Assembly (NCBI RefSeq): GCF_000299035.1
Contig: NZ_JH921518.1
Coordinates: 1,187,840 to 1,251,839 of the forward strand
Reading direction: 5' to 3'
Source of the DNA: Bacillus bingmayongensis
GTDB lineage: Bacteria > Bacillota > Bacilli > Bacillales > Bacillaceae_G
DNA: 64,000 nt
Positions 34,141-43,069 of this stretch are shown here, piece after piece. Made by a program: the position numbers and the translations under genes. The first letter of the stretch is position 1. Each line of letters begins with the position of its first letter. The notes beneath the pieces were generated by a model. The model worked only from the letters and a program-made list of their open reading frames with translations, was not told where the DNA came from and made no database searches.

Positions 34141-34902
34141 TTACGGTACATTATATTTCCGTTTATAAATATTACTTAAAGTAGAATAAGGCACTTGCTC
34201 ATAACGAATTTTTTCACCTGTTTCATCCATAATATACAAATTATTACCTATATAATAGCTTCCATTTTTTCCGCGAGAATAAACAGCATATTGTTCATTT
34301 GGCAATACCGTTTTTACTTTCGTAAATTGACCATTTGGTTCTTGCCAATATATATTCATACGATCTACAAGTGTTAATATTCCAATTTGTTCTTCTTCTA
34401 TTATACGTCCATTCCAACTTGTAACACGATATCCAAGCTTATGCGCTGCATATTCTGGAGATGTATAAAACTGAGAAATAATTACTTTGGTTTGTAACGA
34501 TACCCGGTCATATAACCATTGTATGTCTCGATCATGCATACGAATACAACCGTTTGATTCCCTTCTTCCAATCGATCCTTCTCGATTTGTACCATGAATT
34601 GCATATTCTTTTTCATTTAAACCAAGCCACCGTGTTCCAAGTGGGTTATTCGGTGCACCACCGGGAATTTTTTTTCGGTGATATTCTTTATTTTTATATT
34701 TGTTAATAATACAAAATGTTCCTTCAGGAGTTGGTGTGTTTTGTCTCCCTGTTGTTACCGGGAATGTCCTTATATAATTTCCATTTTCAAAAAAAGATAG
34801 CTGATTTGTCGTAAGATTAATCAGTATTAAATGGTCTGCACTAGCAAAAGTATTGATTGGTAGACAGAAAAAGAGTATTACAAATAAACATACTTTTTTC
34901 AT
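34141..34902 (-). CDS. secreted L,D-transpeptidase (YkuD)
   Basis: 253 residues with a signal peptide (MKKVCLFVILFFCLPINTFASA). The YkuD domain spans about 25-145, with the catalytic HGTNREGSIGRRESNGCIRM (His103, Cys119). Residues 160-253 form a C-terminal domain of unknown fold with repeats of YY/IYI motifs. It should form 3-3 peptidoglycan cross-links or act on wall peptides outside the membrane, possibly in the spore. Start ATG follows GGGGATATG. Confidence 0.93.
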   Translation of the reverse strand: MKKVCLFVILFFCLPINTFASADHLILINLTTNQLSFFENGNYIRTFPVTTGRQNTPTPEGTFCIINKYKNKEYHRKKIPGGAPNNPLGTRWLGLNEKEYAIHGTNREGSIGRRESNGCIRMHDRDIQWLYDRVSLQTKVIISQFYTSPEYAAHKLGYRVTSWNGRIIEEEQIGILTLVDRMNIYWQEPNGQFTKVKTVLPNEQYAVYSRGKNGSYYIGNNLYIMDETGEKIRYEQVPYSTLSNIYKRKYNVP

Positions 34903-35018
34903 TCATATCCCCCCGAGCATCCCCTTTAAAATTGACCATAACATATGATGGTACAGTTAGTTTTTACTACGAGCTCTATTCTTATGAATGAAAATACAAG
35001 GCCCCTTCCTGGTTATTT

Positions 35019-35885
35019 TTATCCGTTCACAATTACACCGCCATTCACATGAATAATCTGTCCGGAAACATACGTGGAATCTCCTGAAGCTAAATATACA
35101 TAAGCAGGTGCTAATTCATATGGCTGTCCTGGTCTTTTCATCGGTACATTGCTTCCAAATTCAGATACCTTCTTCTTATCGAAACTCGCTGGAATAAGCG
35201 GTGTCCAAATCGGTCCTGGTGCAACGCCATTTACACGGATTCCTTTTTGAACTAACGATTTTGCAAGTGAACGAGTAAAAGCAACAATCGCTCCTTTTGT
35301 TGCAGAATAATCAATGAGCTGCTCATTTCCTTCATACGCTACAATAGAAGCTGTATTTATGATTACATCTCCCTCTGTTAAATGTGCAAGAGCGGCTTTT
35401 GTAACGTGAAAATAAGAAAAAATATTAATGCGAAATGTTTTTTCAAGTTGCTGTGCTGTAATATATTCCAAACTTTGCTGTGGATATTGCTGTGCAACAT
35501 TATTTACAACAATATTTAAACCACCTAGCGTCGAAGCTGCTTCTTTTACAATATGCTGACAATGTTGTTCACTACTTAAATCTCCTGAAAGTAATATGCA
35601 CTTTACACCTTGTTTTTCCACAAGTCTTGTCGTCTCATTTGCATCTTCATGCTCATCTAAATAAGCAATAGCAATATGTGCCCCCTCTTTAGCAAAAGCA
35701 ATGGCTACCGCCCTTCCAATTCCACTATCTCCCCCTGTAATGAGTACATTTTTTCCTTTTAATTTTTCACTGCCACGATAATTAGGATCTTCATACTCTG
35801 GGAGAGGGTTCATAATTGATTCAATCCCTGGTTGTCTATTTTGATGCTGCGGTGGTAATGTTAAAAACTTCTTTTGTTCTGACAT
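35019..35885 (-). CDS. short-chain dehydrogenase/reductase (YhxC/YhxD type)
   Basis: 288 residues with a Bacillus-type N-terminal extension (PPQHQNRQPGIESIMNPLPEYEDPNYRGSEKLKGK) seen in the general stress SDRs YhxC/YhxD/YdaD. Cofactor motif ITGGDSGIGRAVA near residue 50, NNVA, Ser in NTASIVAYEG and YSATK catalytic Tyr-Lys. NAD(P)-dependent oxidoreductase of unknown substrate; relatives are in the sigma-B stress regulon. RBS AAAGGGGAA. Confidence 0.9.
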   Translation of the reverse strand: MSEQKKFLTLPPQHQNRQPGIESIMNPLPEYEDPNYRGSEKLKGKNVLITGGDSGIGRAVAIAFAKEGAHIAIAYLDEHEDANETTRLVEKQGVKCILLSGDLSSEQHCQHIVKEAASTLGGLNIVVNNVAQQYPQQSLEYITAQQLEKTFRINIFSYFHVTKAALAHLTEGDVIINTASIVAYEGNEQLIDYSATKGAIVAFTRSLAKSLVQKGIRVNGVAPGPIWTPLIPASFDKKKVSEFGSNVPMKRPGQPYELAPAYVYLASGDSTYVSGQIIHVNGGVIVNG

Positions 35886-36051
35886 CCACTATTCCCCTTT
35901 CATATTTCTCTCTTTTATGATGTACACAATTATGAAAAGTACTTATATAAAACCGAAATATAAGGGCATTTTTTTGATTAACATTCGAAATTAAGACATA
36001 AAATATGAATTGTTATAAATTTTTTTGTGCAAAACTCTTGCAATATGACTT

Positions 36052-36096
36052 AAAAACGAATATTATATATAACTGTTGTGAAAATTATTCGTAAAC
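36052..36096. promoter_or_regulatory. paired inverted PurBoxes (PurR operator)
   Basis: Box 1 (36052-36065) contains ACGAATATT, box 2 (36083-36096) contains ATTCGT in inverted orientation, each 14 bases, separated by exactly 17 bases. This matches the PurR operator geometry of B. subtilis. It precedes the purine permease. No purine riboswitch core is visible here. Confidence 0.6.
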
Positions 36097-36111
36097 AGAA
36101 AGGATGTTTAT

Positions 36112-37413
36112 ATGTTTAACCTTTCGAAACATAAAACTTCTATTAAAACTGAAATTATGGCAGGTATTATTACCTTCTTAACAATGGCATATATCATTGT
36201 CGTAAACCCTGTCATCCTCGGGGATGCAGGTGTTCCGTTTGAACAAGCATTTACAGCGACAATTATTGCAGCTGTTGTCGGAACATTATTTATGGCAATC
36301 TTTACAAATTTACCAATTGCAATTGCACCGGGTATGGGACTTAACGCTTATTTCTCTTACTCTGTTGTAAAAGCACATGAAGGAATGACATTTGCAATTG
36401 CATTCTCTGCTGTATTCGTAGCAGGTATGATTTTAATTTTGCTATCATTCACATCTTTCCGTACAAAATTAATGGAAGCAATTCCTGAAAACTTAAAACA
36501 CGCAATTACTGCTGGTATTGGCTTATTTATTGCTTTTATCGGTTTACGCATGACAGGGATTGTAGTAAAACATGAATCAAACTTAGTTGGGCTTGGAGAT
36601 CTTCATTCTGCTCCAGTATTACTAGCGTTAGCTGGACTTGGAATCACACTTATTCTTATGTCCTTAAATGTAAACGGCGCATTATTCTTCGGAATGTTAT
36701 TAACAGGAATTATCGCTTATTTCACAGGACAGTTAACATTCTCAAAAGGCATTACATCAATGCCTGGATTACCAGAAGGAATTATTGTTTCTAATCCAAT
36801 TACAGCTGTTTCTGATGTTATTAATTACGGGTTATACGGCGTAGTATTCTCTTTCTTCCTTGTTACACTATTCGATACAACAGGTACACTACTTGGTGTT
36901 GCTCAGCAAGGTGGATTTATGAAAGATGGCAAACTTCCAAAAGCTGGACGAGCTCTTCTATCTGATTCTTTCTCAGCAACGATTGGTTCTATGTTCGGAA
37001 CGACACCATCAACAGCATATATTGAATCATCTGCAGGTGTTGCAGCTGGCGGACGTACTGGTTTAACAACAATTACAGTTGCTGTACTATTTGCAGTTGC
37101 TGCATTCTTCGGCCCTCTAGTAGGTGCTGTTTCAGGTGTTTCAGCGATTACATCTCCATCGTTAATTATTGTTGGTAGCTTAATGATGGGATCTGTACGT
37201 CACATTGATTGGGATACATTCGACGAAGCATTCCCTGCATTCTTAGTAATCTTAAGCATGCCACTTACATCAAGCATCGCAACAGGTATTGCACTTGGAT
37301 TCATTTCATATCCACTTATGAAAATGGCAAAAGGACAATTCCGTGCTGTTCATCCACTTGTATACGTATTTGGTATTTTGTTTGCTTATCAATTGATTTT
37401 CTTACCGCATTAA
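36112..37413 (+). CDS. NCS2 (AzgA-type) purine permease
   Basis: 433 residues with 12-14 membrane segments. Motifs: AGIITFLTMAYIIVVNPVILGDAGVPFEQAFTATIIAA, IAPGMGLNAYF and GTTPSTAYIESSAGVAAGGRTGLT, typical of PbuG/PbuO (AzgA group) proton symporters for hypoxanthine, guanine or adenine. Start ATG after GAAAGGATG. PurBox pair upstream suggests repression by PurR when PRPP is low, as for B. subtilis pbuO and pbuG. Exact purine specificity is unknown. Confidence 0.92.
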   Translation: MFNLSKHKTSIKTEIMAGIITFLTMAYIIVVNPVILGDAGVPFEQAFTATIIAAVVGTLFMAIFTNLPIAIAPGMGLNAYFSYSVVKAHEGMTFAIAFSAVFVAGMILILLSFTSFRTKLMEAIPENLKHAITAGIGLFIAFIGLRMTGIVVKHESNLVGLGDLHSAPVLLALAGLGITLILMSLNVNGALFFGMLLTGIIAYFTGQLTFSKGITSMPGLPEGIIVSNPITAVSDVINYGLYGVVFSFFLVTLFDTTGTLLGVAQQGGFMKDGKLPKAGRALLSDSFSATIGSMFGTTPSTAYIESSAGVAAGGRTGLTTITVAVLFAVAAFFGPLVGAVSGVSAITSPSLIIVGSLMMGSVRHIDWDTFDEAFPAFLVILSMPLTSSIATGIALGFISYPLMKMAKGQFRAVHPLVYVFGILFAYQLIFLPH

Positions 37414-37414
37414 T

Positions 37415-37457
37415 AAAAAAGCCTTGGTTCGTAAATTTCATGAACCAAGGCTTTTTC
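37415..37457. terminator. bidirectional terminator
   Basis: AAAAAAGCCTTGGTTC and GAACCAAGGCTTTTT form a 15-bp stem with flanking A and T runs, shared by the purine permease and the small gene that converges on it. Confidence 0.92.
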
Positions 37458-37660
37458 TAATATTTCTCATTCATTTGCAATTCTTTACTATACTTTTGGA
37501 TTAAAAACGAAGAAATAAACATCACCAGTCCCGTGCTGAAACCAATTAGTTGATCTAATAAAAGTTCGTCATGAATCATAAAGCGTAATAAAAATACTCC
37601 ACCAAAAATGAGCATTGCCAAATATCCAATGTGTCGAATTCCTTTATATACATTTTCCAC
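37457..37660 (-). CDS. small membrane protein, unknown function
   Basis: 67 residues from a GTG at 37660 (GTG-GAA-AAT, MENVYKGIRHIGYLAML), chosen because AAGGA lies 7 bases before it. Two membrane segments (residues 11-29 and 37-53). Not recognised; longer upstream starts have no ribosome site. Confidence 0.6.
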   Translation of the reverse strand: MENVYKGIRHIGYLAMLIFGGVFLLRFMIHDELLLDQLIGFSTGLVMFISSFLIQKYSKELQMNEKY

Positions 37661-37744
37661 ATATATCATTCCTTCAAACATTATATCCATATTATACCAC
37701 ATATTGAACTAGAATAGATTTTATATTCAATCTATTCCCGAAAA

Positions 37745-37769
37745 CAAAAAACCTCTTAAAGAGGTTTTA
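37745..37769 (-). terminator. terminator of patatin gene
   Basis: AACCTCT-tta-AGAGGTT on the minus strand, followed by TTTTTG. Confidence 0.8.
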
Positions 37770-37775
37770 CATTCA

Positions 37776-38630
37776 TTAACTTTGTAAAAATGCCTGCAAA
37801 TCCGCAAATTGTCTTGCCGCATCTTTATATCCTTGCTCATATAAATTTTGCAGTTTTTGTGGGTCTTTTTCCATTCGGTCTACTTGCAATGGTACTTCTG
37901 GACGAATGACAAATAGATTACCAGCTAACTCTTCTTTTTCAATATAGTGAAGTGTCTCATTGTATACTTCATAACGAGAAAGCATCGTATTGACAAGATT
38001 AGGATATTTTTTATAAGCCTTCGCTGCAATCCATCCAAATTTTGATTTTTTCTTAACATATCCATGATTTCTCGTTAAAATAACAACTGATTTCTCATAG
38101 CCATCTTTCTGTGCTTTCCGAACTGGGATTGGATCCGAAATTCCACCATCCAATAATTGTTTACCATGGTAATTTACAACTGGTGCGATAAATGGCAATG
38201 AGCTAGAAGCTTGTAGTAATGTCAATGCATCTTCATTTGTTCCTTCTTTTTCAAAATACATTGGTTTACCTGTTTCACAATCTGTCGTCCCTACTAGAAA
38301 ACGCTCTGCGCTATTAAAATATGTGTCAAAATCAAATGGCACATGCTTTTCTGGAATTTCATGAAAAATAAAGTCCATATCAAATAGTTGCCGTTTTTTC
38401 CATAAATTTTTGTAAGATAAGTATCTCGGATGTGTTGCATAATCAATATTTACTGTTTTATTCCGATTTCTTTGTCTTGAAATATATGACGCCGCATGAC
38501 ACGCCCCTGCTGAAACACCAATAATATATGGAAAATATAAATCCTGTTCCATAAAGTATTCTAGTATTCCACCTGTATATACGCCGCGCATACCGCCGCC
38601 TTCTAATACTAAACTCGTATTTTCAAGCAT
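37776..38630 (-). CDS. patatin-like phospholipase family protein
   Basis: 284 residues: oxyanion loop LVLEGGGMRGVYTGGILEYF at the N-terminus, nucleophile elbow IGVSAGACH (Ser40) and DGGISDP with the catalytic Asp near residue 165. This is the patatin Ser-Asp dyad of bacterial lipid acyl hydrolases such as YqhO/YjjU. Cytoplasmic, no signal peptide. Natural substrate unknown. Single gene with its own terminator. Confidence 0.92.
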   Translation of the reverse strand: MLENTSLVLEGGGMRGVYTGGILEYFMEQDLYFPYIIGVSAGACHAASYISRQRNRNKTVNIDYATHPRYLSYKNLWKKRQLFDMDFIFHEIPEKHVPFDFDTYFNSAERFLVGTTDCETGKPMYFEKEGTNEDALTLLQASSSLPFIAPVVNYHGKQLLDGGISDPIPVRKAQKDGYEKSVVILTRNHGYVKKKSKFGWIAAKAYKKYPNLVNTMLSRYEVYNETLHYIEKEELAGNLFVIRPEVPLQVDRMEKDPQKLQNLYEQGYKDAARQFADLQAFLQS

Positions 38631-38759
38631 TGCTTTCTCTCCTCTTTATATATATAGACTCTTTAATTATTCATCTTGTTAAGTATCTCTTTCTATTATA
38701 TATGAGTCTTTACAAAAACCATATTCAGAAGGCTTAATGTGAGCAAAAAAATTCTTCCT

Positions 38760-39221
38760 CTACTTTTCTAAATGAGCTCCTACATCCTTTACAAACCTTT
38801 GAATAAATGATAATTCCTCTTCTGTATACTGATCTAAAAGTAACAACCACTTCTCTTCAGCTTGTTGATGCAGTTTCTCATGCGCCATATAAATTTCATT
38901 TCCGCTATCTGTTAAACGGAAAAATATTTCTTTTTGATTATCTAACATTTTCATCTTTTCAACGAATTGTTTATTAAACAATTTTGTACAAATTTTAGAA
39001 ATTGCTCCCTTTGTCATTCCCATCTCTTCCGTAATCGCTGTCACATTCATTAAGCCTTTTGTTCCTATGCATTGGATTACGTGTAGTTCTGATAGAGACA
39101 TACCACTTACACCTGTCTCACGAAGAAAAAGCTCATCATTTTCCTTCATATGCTCTTCTTTTTTATGAAAAAGTGTACGAATATCCGAAAGTATTTCTAT
39201 TTGCCTTAATGTGCGGTCCAA
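38760..39221 (-). CDS. MarR-family transcriptional regulator
   Basis: 153 residues from a TTG at 39221, selected because GGAGGGG sits 7 bases upstream on the minus strand; the longer frame to 39257 lacks a site. Winged-helix core: LSELHVIQCIGTKGLMNVTAITEEMGMTKGAISKICTKLFNKQFVEKMKMLDNQKEIFFRLTDSG. It is divergent from an MFS transporter gene, with a strong palindrome at the transporter promoter, the classic layout of a MarR repressor that controls a drug pump and itself. Confidence 0.9.
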   Translation of the reverse strand: MDRTLRQIEILSDIRTLFHKKEEHMKENDELFLRETGVSGMSLSELHVIQCIGTKGLMNVTAITEEMGMTKGAISKICTKLFNKQFVEKMKMLDNQKEIFFRLTDSGNEIYMAHEKLHQQAEEKWLLLLDQYTEEELSFIQRFVKDVGAHLEK

Positions 39222-39245
39222 GTCGGATCCCCTCCATGATACTTT

Positions 39246-39263
39246 ATAAGTTTCCACAGAAAC
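39246..39263. promoter_or_regulatory. second, weaker MarR-operator-like site
   Basis: AAGTTTCCACAGAAACAA shares the TTTCC..GAAAC core of the strong palindrome at 39331 and lies 25 bases upstream of the marR-type TTG start, fitting autoregulation. Confidence 0.45.
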
Positions 39264-39301
39264 AATTTATCTATATACCATTGTAAAATTATTTTTTTAT
39301 C

Positions 39302-39329
39302 TTTACAAGCAAGAAAATAATGTTACAAT
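39302..39329 (+). promoter_or_regulatory. promoter of the MFS transporter gene
   Basis: TTTACA (39302-39307), 16-base spacer, TACAAT (39324-39329). The operator palindrome begins two bases later, covering the start site. Confidence 0.55.
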
Positions 39330-39330
39330 T

Positions 39331-39356
39331 ATTTTAGTTTCCAAGGAAACTAAAAT
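39331..39356. promoter_or_regulatory. MarR-type operator palindrome
   Basis: ATTTTAGTTTCC, two bases, then GGAAACTAAAAT: a perfect 12-bp inverted repeat just before the AAGGAGG of the MFS gene. Confidence 0.75.
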
Positions 39357-39370
39357 AAGGAGGTTTTATT

Positions 39371-40579
39371 ATGAGACATTCATTATCTTCATCTAAATTA
39401 AAATCCATTCTATACATTGTTTGCATGAGTGCTCTATTAGGATCTTTCGCACAAAATATTTACACACCGGTCTTACCAATGATTCAAAATTCCTTTCACA
39501 CCTCTCTTTATCTTGTAAATTTAACTGTCTCTATTTTTACTTTTGTTCTTGCAATTATGCAGCTTGTTTACGGACCATTAATTGATGCAAAAGGACGAAA
39601 ATATATTCTTATTCGAAGTCTATTCATTGGTACTATCGGTTCCATTGTTTGTGCCTTTACAACAAACATTTATTTATTTCTTATTTTTAGAGCCGTTCAA
39701 GCGTTAGGAATAGCTGCCATTCCTGTTATAGCTGCTACTATTATTGGTGATTTATTCGAAGGAAAAGAACGTGGGAAAGCAATGAGTACATATCAAATGC
39801 TACTCGCCCTCGCCCCTGCAGTAGGCCCCCTAATAGGCGGCTATCTTGGAAACATAAATGGTCACGTATCTATTTTTCTATTCTTATCTACAATTGGCGT
39901 ATTCCTGTTAATTGCAAATATTACATTGCTTCCAGAAACAAAACCGGCTACGCCTAAAGCAGCTAGAAAAGCAGATCATTATCGGAGTATTTTAAGAAAT
40001 AACACTGGATTTTCTATCGCAATTATTGGCTTTATGCAGTTTTGTATTTATTTCTGTTTCCTCGTTTTTTTACCTAACATATTAACAAATTTATTTCATC
40101 TAAATGCAGGGGAGATTGGACTTACGTTCGTACCAATGTCCTTATGTATTATGCTAGGAAGTTATTGCTACAAGTTTTCACAAATATTACTCTCAACAAA
40201 ACAAGCTTTACTTCTTACTAGTTTTTTTAATATCGCATGCGTTATCCTATTCTCTTTCGTATATCATATAAATATCCCAATGCTTATTGTGGCTACATCC
40301 CTATACGGTTTTAGCATGGGATTATCCATGCCGACTCATACCACTTTATTGACAGAAGAATTTGTAGAAGAAAGAGCAACTGCCATTGGAACCTATAACT
40401 TCATTCGTTATATTGGAATGGGCACAGGACCAATTGTAAGTGGTTTTCTATTATTTAATCAAAATTACTTTTGGATTTTCTTTACAGGGGCGATTGTTTT
40501 TCTAATCGTGGTCTTATATGTGATGAAAAAACTAACTCGTTATCACACAAGAAAAAACGAGATTCAAAAAGCTAAATAA
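39371..40579 (+). CDS. MFS transporter (DHA1 drug-efflux type)
   Basis: 402 residues, 12 membrane segments. YTPVLPMIQNSFHTS at the N-terminus, loop motif LVYGPLIDAKGRKYILIRS between segments 2 and 3, and motif C LLALAPAVGPLIGGYLG in segment 5, characteristic of Bcr/CflA-type drug:proton antiporters. Start ATG with AAGGAGG. Controlled very probably by the divergent MarR-family repressor through the palindrome overlapping its transcription start. Substrate unknown. Confidence 0.9.
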   Translation: MRHSLSSSKLKSILYIVCMSALLGSFAQNIYTPVLPMIQNSFHTSLYLVNLTVSIFTFVLAIMQLVYGPLIDAKGRKYILIRSLFIGTIGSIVCAFTTNIYLFLIFRAVQALGIAAIPVIAATIIGDLFEGKERGKAMSTYQMLLALAPAVGPLIGGYLGNINGHVSIFLFLSTIGVFLLIANITLLPETKPATPKAARKADHYRSILRNNTGFSIAIIGFMQFCIYFCFLVFLPNILTNLFHLNAGEIGLTFVPMSLCIMLGSYCYKFSQILLSTKQALLLTSFFNIACVILFSFVYHINIPMLIVATSLYGFSMGLSMPTHTTLLTEEFVEERATAIGTYNFIRYIGMGTGPIVSGFLLFNQNYFWIFFTGAIVFLIVVLYVMKKLTRYHTRKNEIQKAK

Positions 40580-40586
40580 CAAGCAA

Positions 40587-40640
40587 AAAAGAGAATGTCC
40601 CAAAACAGCTCTTTTACTGCACTTAGACATTCTCGCTTTA
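40587..40640 (+). terminator. terminator of the MFS gene
   Basis: GAGAATGTC and GACATTCTC pair over 9 bp with a 26-base loop and a GCTTTA tail; weak T run. Confidence 0.45.
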
Positions 40641-41008
40641 TGTAGTTTAGGAATAAAGTTTGATTAAAAACACCCCAAAAACTTATATTTTAAAGTGTAT
40701 AAGAAGAATCTATTTTGAAAAAAGATTGATCAAAACAGATTCTTCTTCAGCAAATTTAAGTTTTTTTATAAAAAGTTTAATCGTTTTAAGATACGTTTTG
40801 TCGAGCATTAACACCTATTAGTTGAATACCCAATCATTAATCTAACTCTATATTTTTTATTCAAAAACAATACATTTTTGGATTTAATATTTCGGCTGAA
40901 TAGGCTTTGAATTCAGATATATACATACCAGCCTTTCCTTTTCATAATTCGCAACACTCTTTAGGTAATTTTATCCAGAATAATATTTTTCAATCGATGA
41001 ATTATTAA
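40641..41008. other. gene-less AT-rich stretch
   Basis: About 370 bases without a supported gene. A hairpin is visible: AGAAGAATCT (40701 region) with AGATTCTTCT (40738-40747). The rest shows no open frame with a ribosome site, no tRNA and no riboswitch core. It may be a decayed element but no transposase remnant can be recognised. Confidence 0.4.
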
Positions 41009-41569
41009 TTAGTAATAGCGGTTTTCTTCAGTAGACATGGCAATTGCTTTTGTTTCATGAACTGTACCATATGGATGCTCTGGCGGCGCATAGATAGCGT
41101 AAATTTTAAGTGGTATATTACCTATATTGGTTACATTATGCCATTTTCCAGCAGGTATCATAATCGCATAATCATCATAGGCCATTTCTTGAAAATCTAA
41201 TTTATCTTTACTATCACCCATTTGAACAAGTCCCTGCCCTTCTTCAATACGTATGAATTGATCAGTTGTCGGGTGGACCTCTAAACCTATGTCATCTCCA
41301 ACATTAATACTCATCAGAGTCACTTGTAAGTTTTCCCCTGTCCATAAAGCGGTGCGGTAAGTATTGTTTTGCTTAGTAGCTTGGTTAATATTCACTACAA
41401 ATGGTTTTGATCCATAATCTTTTAATCTGATGTTTCCATAATAAGGATTCCAGTTATTATTGTTCCTATCGTAATAATAAGGATTCCAATTATAAATCCA
41501 ATTGTTGTTATTCCAGTTGGTATGCATTGGATTTTGCCATTGATAGTGATGGCATGATTTACGGTACAT
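41009..41569 (-). CDS. cupin-domain protein with Asn/Tyr/Trp-rich N-terminus
   Basis: 186 residues from ATG 41569 (MYRKSCHHYQWQNP). Residues 1-50 are rich in Asn, Trp and Tyr, like some spore coat proteins. Residues 55-175 are a cupin: LEVHPTTDQFIRIEEGQGLVQMG and IMIPAGKWHNVTNIGNIPLKIYAIYAPPEHPYG, with His and Glu metal ligands. Possibly a coat-associated cupin; enzyme activity unknown. ATG 41569 is 7 bases after AGGAG, better than ATG 41575. Monocistronic. Confidence 0.8.
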   Translation of the reverse strand: MYRKSCHHYQWQNPMHTNWNNNNWIYNWNPYYYDRNNNNWNPYYGNIRLKDYGSKPFVVNINQATKQNNTYRTALWTGENLQVTLMSINVGDDIGLEVHPTTDQFIRIEEGQGLVQMGDSKDKLDFQEMAYDDYAIMIPAGKWHNVTNIGNIPLKIYAIYAPPEHPYGTVHETKAIAMSTEENRYY

Positions 41570-41858
41570 ATTCATGCTCCTCTCATGATTTCATTTACCT
41601 TTTATCCTATGCAGTTGCCTATTTATAGGGATACAACATGGGCAAAAATGGGCAGTAATAAAACAATGACAATACAAAATTATAAACAATTTATATTCAA
41701 TTTTCCCCTTAATGTTTTATAGTTATTGAAGATAAATGCCCCGTTAACTTAACAAGAAAAGAAATATTCTGTATGTTCACTACATGATTTTGATCAATCT
41801 TTTTTATAAACGATCAGACTGTATTATAAATTATCAAACTTTATTTCAAAGAAACACT

Positions 41859-43004
41859 TTATACTCTCTGATCAGCCACAATATGAATATCGATATGTTT
41901 TGTTTGTCTCATAATTTCATTTACAATTGATCCTTTTCGAATTTCTTCCCACCTTGTTCTTGCTGATTGACCAAGTAAGATTTGTGTAACCTGCAATCGT
42001 TTCGCAACTTCAATAATGACATCTGCTGGCTTTCTTCCTTTCGCTTCTTCCAATAAAAAAGTCGCATGAAATTGATTCGTCAATGCTTTCCACTCATCGA
42101 TTGTGTGCCTTTTGCCTGCCGATAATGATTCTATATTTTCTCTTTCTACATTTAACACATATAATTCAGCATTTAACCGGTTGGCCATACGCCATCCACG
42201 CCGTATTAATTTCTCCGCTGTTGAACTGTATTGCACACAGACAAGAATTTTCTCTTTTACACCTATTGGCTCCGTCACCGACTGACTAATTTTCTCATCC
42301 ATATCGTCTGCAACTTCGCGCAACGATAGCTCTCGCAAAGCTCCTAAGTTATTAACCGTAAAAAAATTTTGTAAGCTTTGCTGAATCTTTTCTTCTTTAT
42401 ATATCTTCCCATCTATTAATCGTTTCCTTAATACTTCCGGTGTTACATCAACGAGTTGAATCTCATTCGCTTTCTGTAAAATAAAATCAGGAATGCGCTC
42501 TCGTACTTTTACATTCGTTATCTGCTCCACAATATCATGAACACTCTCTAAGTGTTGAATATTAAACGCCGATAAAACTGATATTCCAGCGTCTAACAAT
42601 TCTTCTACATCCATGTAGCGTTTTTTATGTTTTGAGCCAGGTATATTACTATGTGCCAATTCATCCACAACAACAACCTTAGGTGCTCGCTTTATAATCC
42701 CCTCTATATCAAGCTCATAAAATACCTTTCCTTTATAATTCATTTCTTTTAAAGGAACTTTTTCTAAATCAGCAATTGCTTCTTCTGTCTCTTTTCTTCC
42801 ATGTGTTTCAATTAAACCTATTACAATATCAATGTTCTCTTTTTTCATTTCCTGCGCATCAAACAACATTTTGTAACTTTTCCCTACTCCTGGAGCAGCA
42901 CCTACATACAGCTTTAATTTCCCACGATTTTGCTGGCGTATATATTCTAAATATTCTTCTGGTGTTCGCCTTTGAAATGTTGGTTTATAGTCATCTGCAT
43001 ACAT
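41859..43004 (-). CDS. kdpD: KdpD N-terminal module without kinase (KdpD-USP protein)
   Basis: 381 residues. The KdpD domain has Walker A YVGAAPGVGKSYKM near residue 35 and KVVVVDELAHSNIPGSKHKKRY; residues 245-375 are a universal-stress-protein domain (KILVCVQYSSTAEKLIRRGWRMANRL). The four membrane segments, GAF and histidine-kinase parts of full KdpD are absent and no kdpE follows. In S. aureus, the KdpD USP domain binds c-di-AMP. So this is probably a sensor or modulator of the pump rather than a kinase. Last gene of the kdp operon, after an intercistronic hairpin. Confidence 0.9.
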   Translation of the reverse strand: MYADDYKPTFQRRTPEEYLEYIRQQNRGKLKLYVGAAPGVGKSYKMLFDAQEMKKENIDIVIGLIETHGRKETEEAIADLEKVPLKEMNYKGKVFYELDIEGIIKRAPKVVVVDELAHSNIPGSKHKKRYMDVEELLDAGISVLSAFNIQHLESVHDIVEQITNVKVRERIPDFILQKANEIQLVDVTPEVLRKRLIDGKIYKEEKIQQSLQNFFTVNNLGALRELSLREVADDMDEKISQSVTEPIGVKEKILVCVQYSSTAEKLIRRGWRMANRLNAELYVLNVERENIESLSAGKRHTIDEWKALTNQFHATFLLEEAKGRKPADVIIEVAKRLQVTQILLGQSARTRWEEIRKGSIVNEIMRQTKHIDIHIVADQRV

Positions 43005-43034
43005 TACACACACAACCTTTCCTAGTAAACAGCA

Positions 43035-43061
43035 CTACCTCAATCGATTGGATTGAGGTAG
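43035..43061 (-). promoter_or_regulatory. intercistronic hairpin between kdpC and kdpD
   Basis: CTACCTCAATC and GATTGAGGTAG form a perfect 11-bp stem with a 5-base loop and no T run, so more likely an mRNA processing or stabilising element than a full terminator. Confidence 0.6.
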
Positions 43062-43069
43062 CAACGGTA

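Noticed and set aside
35886-36111. Purine riboswitch ahead of the purine permease
   Set aside because: No G-box/purine aptamer core is visible; the PurBox pair explains regulation.
40580-41008. Insertion sequence remnant
   Set aside because: Inverted arms exist but no transposase fragment or target duplication can be seen.
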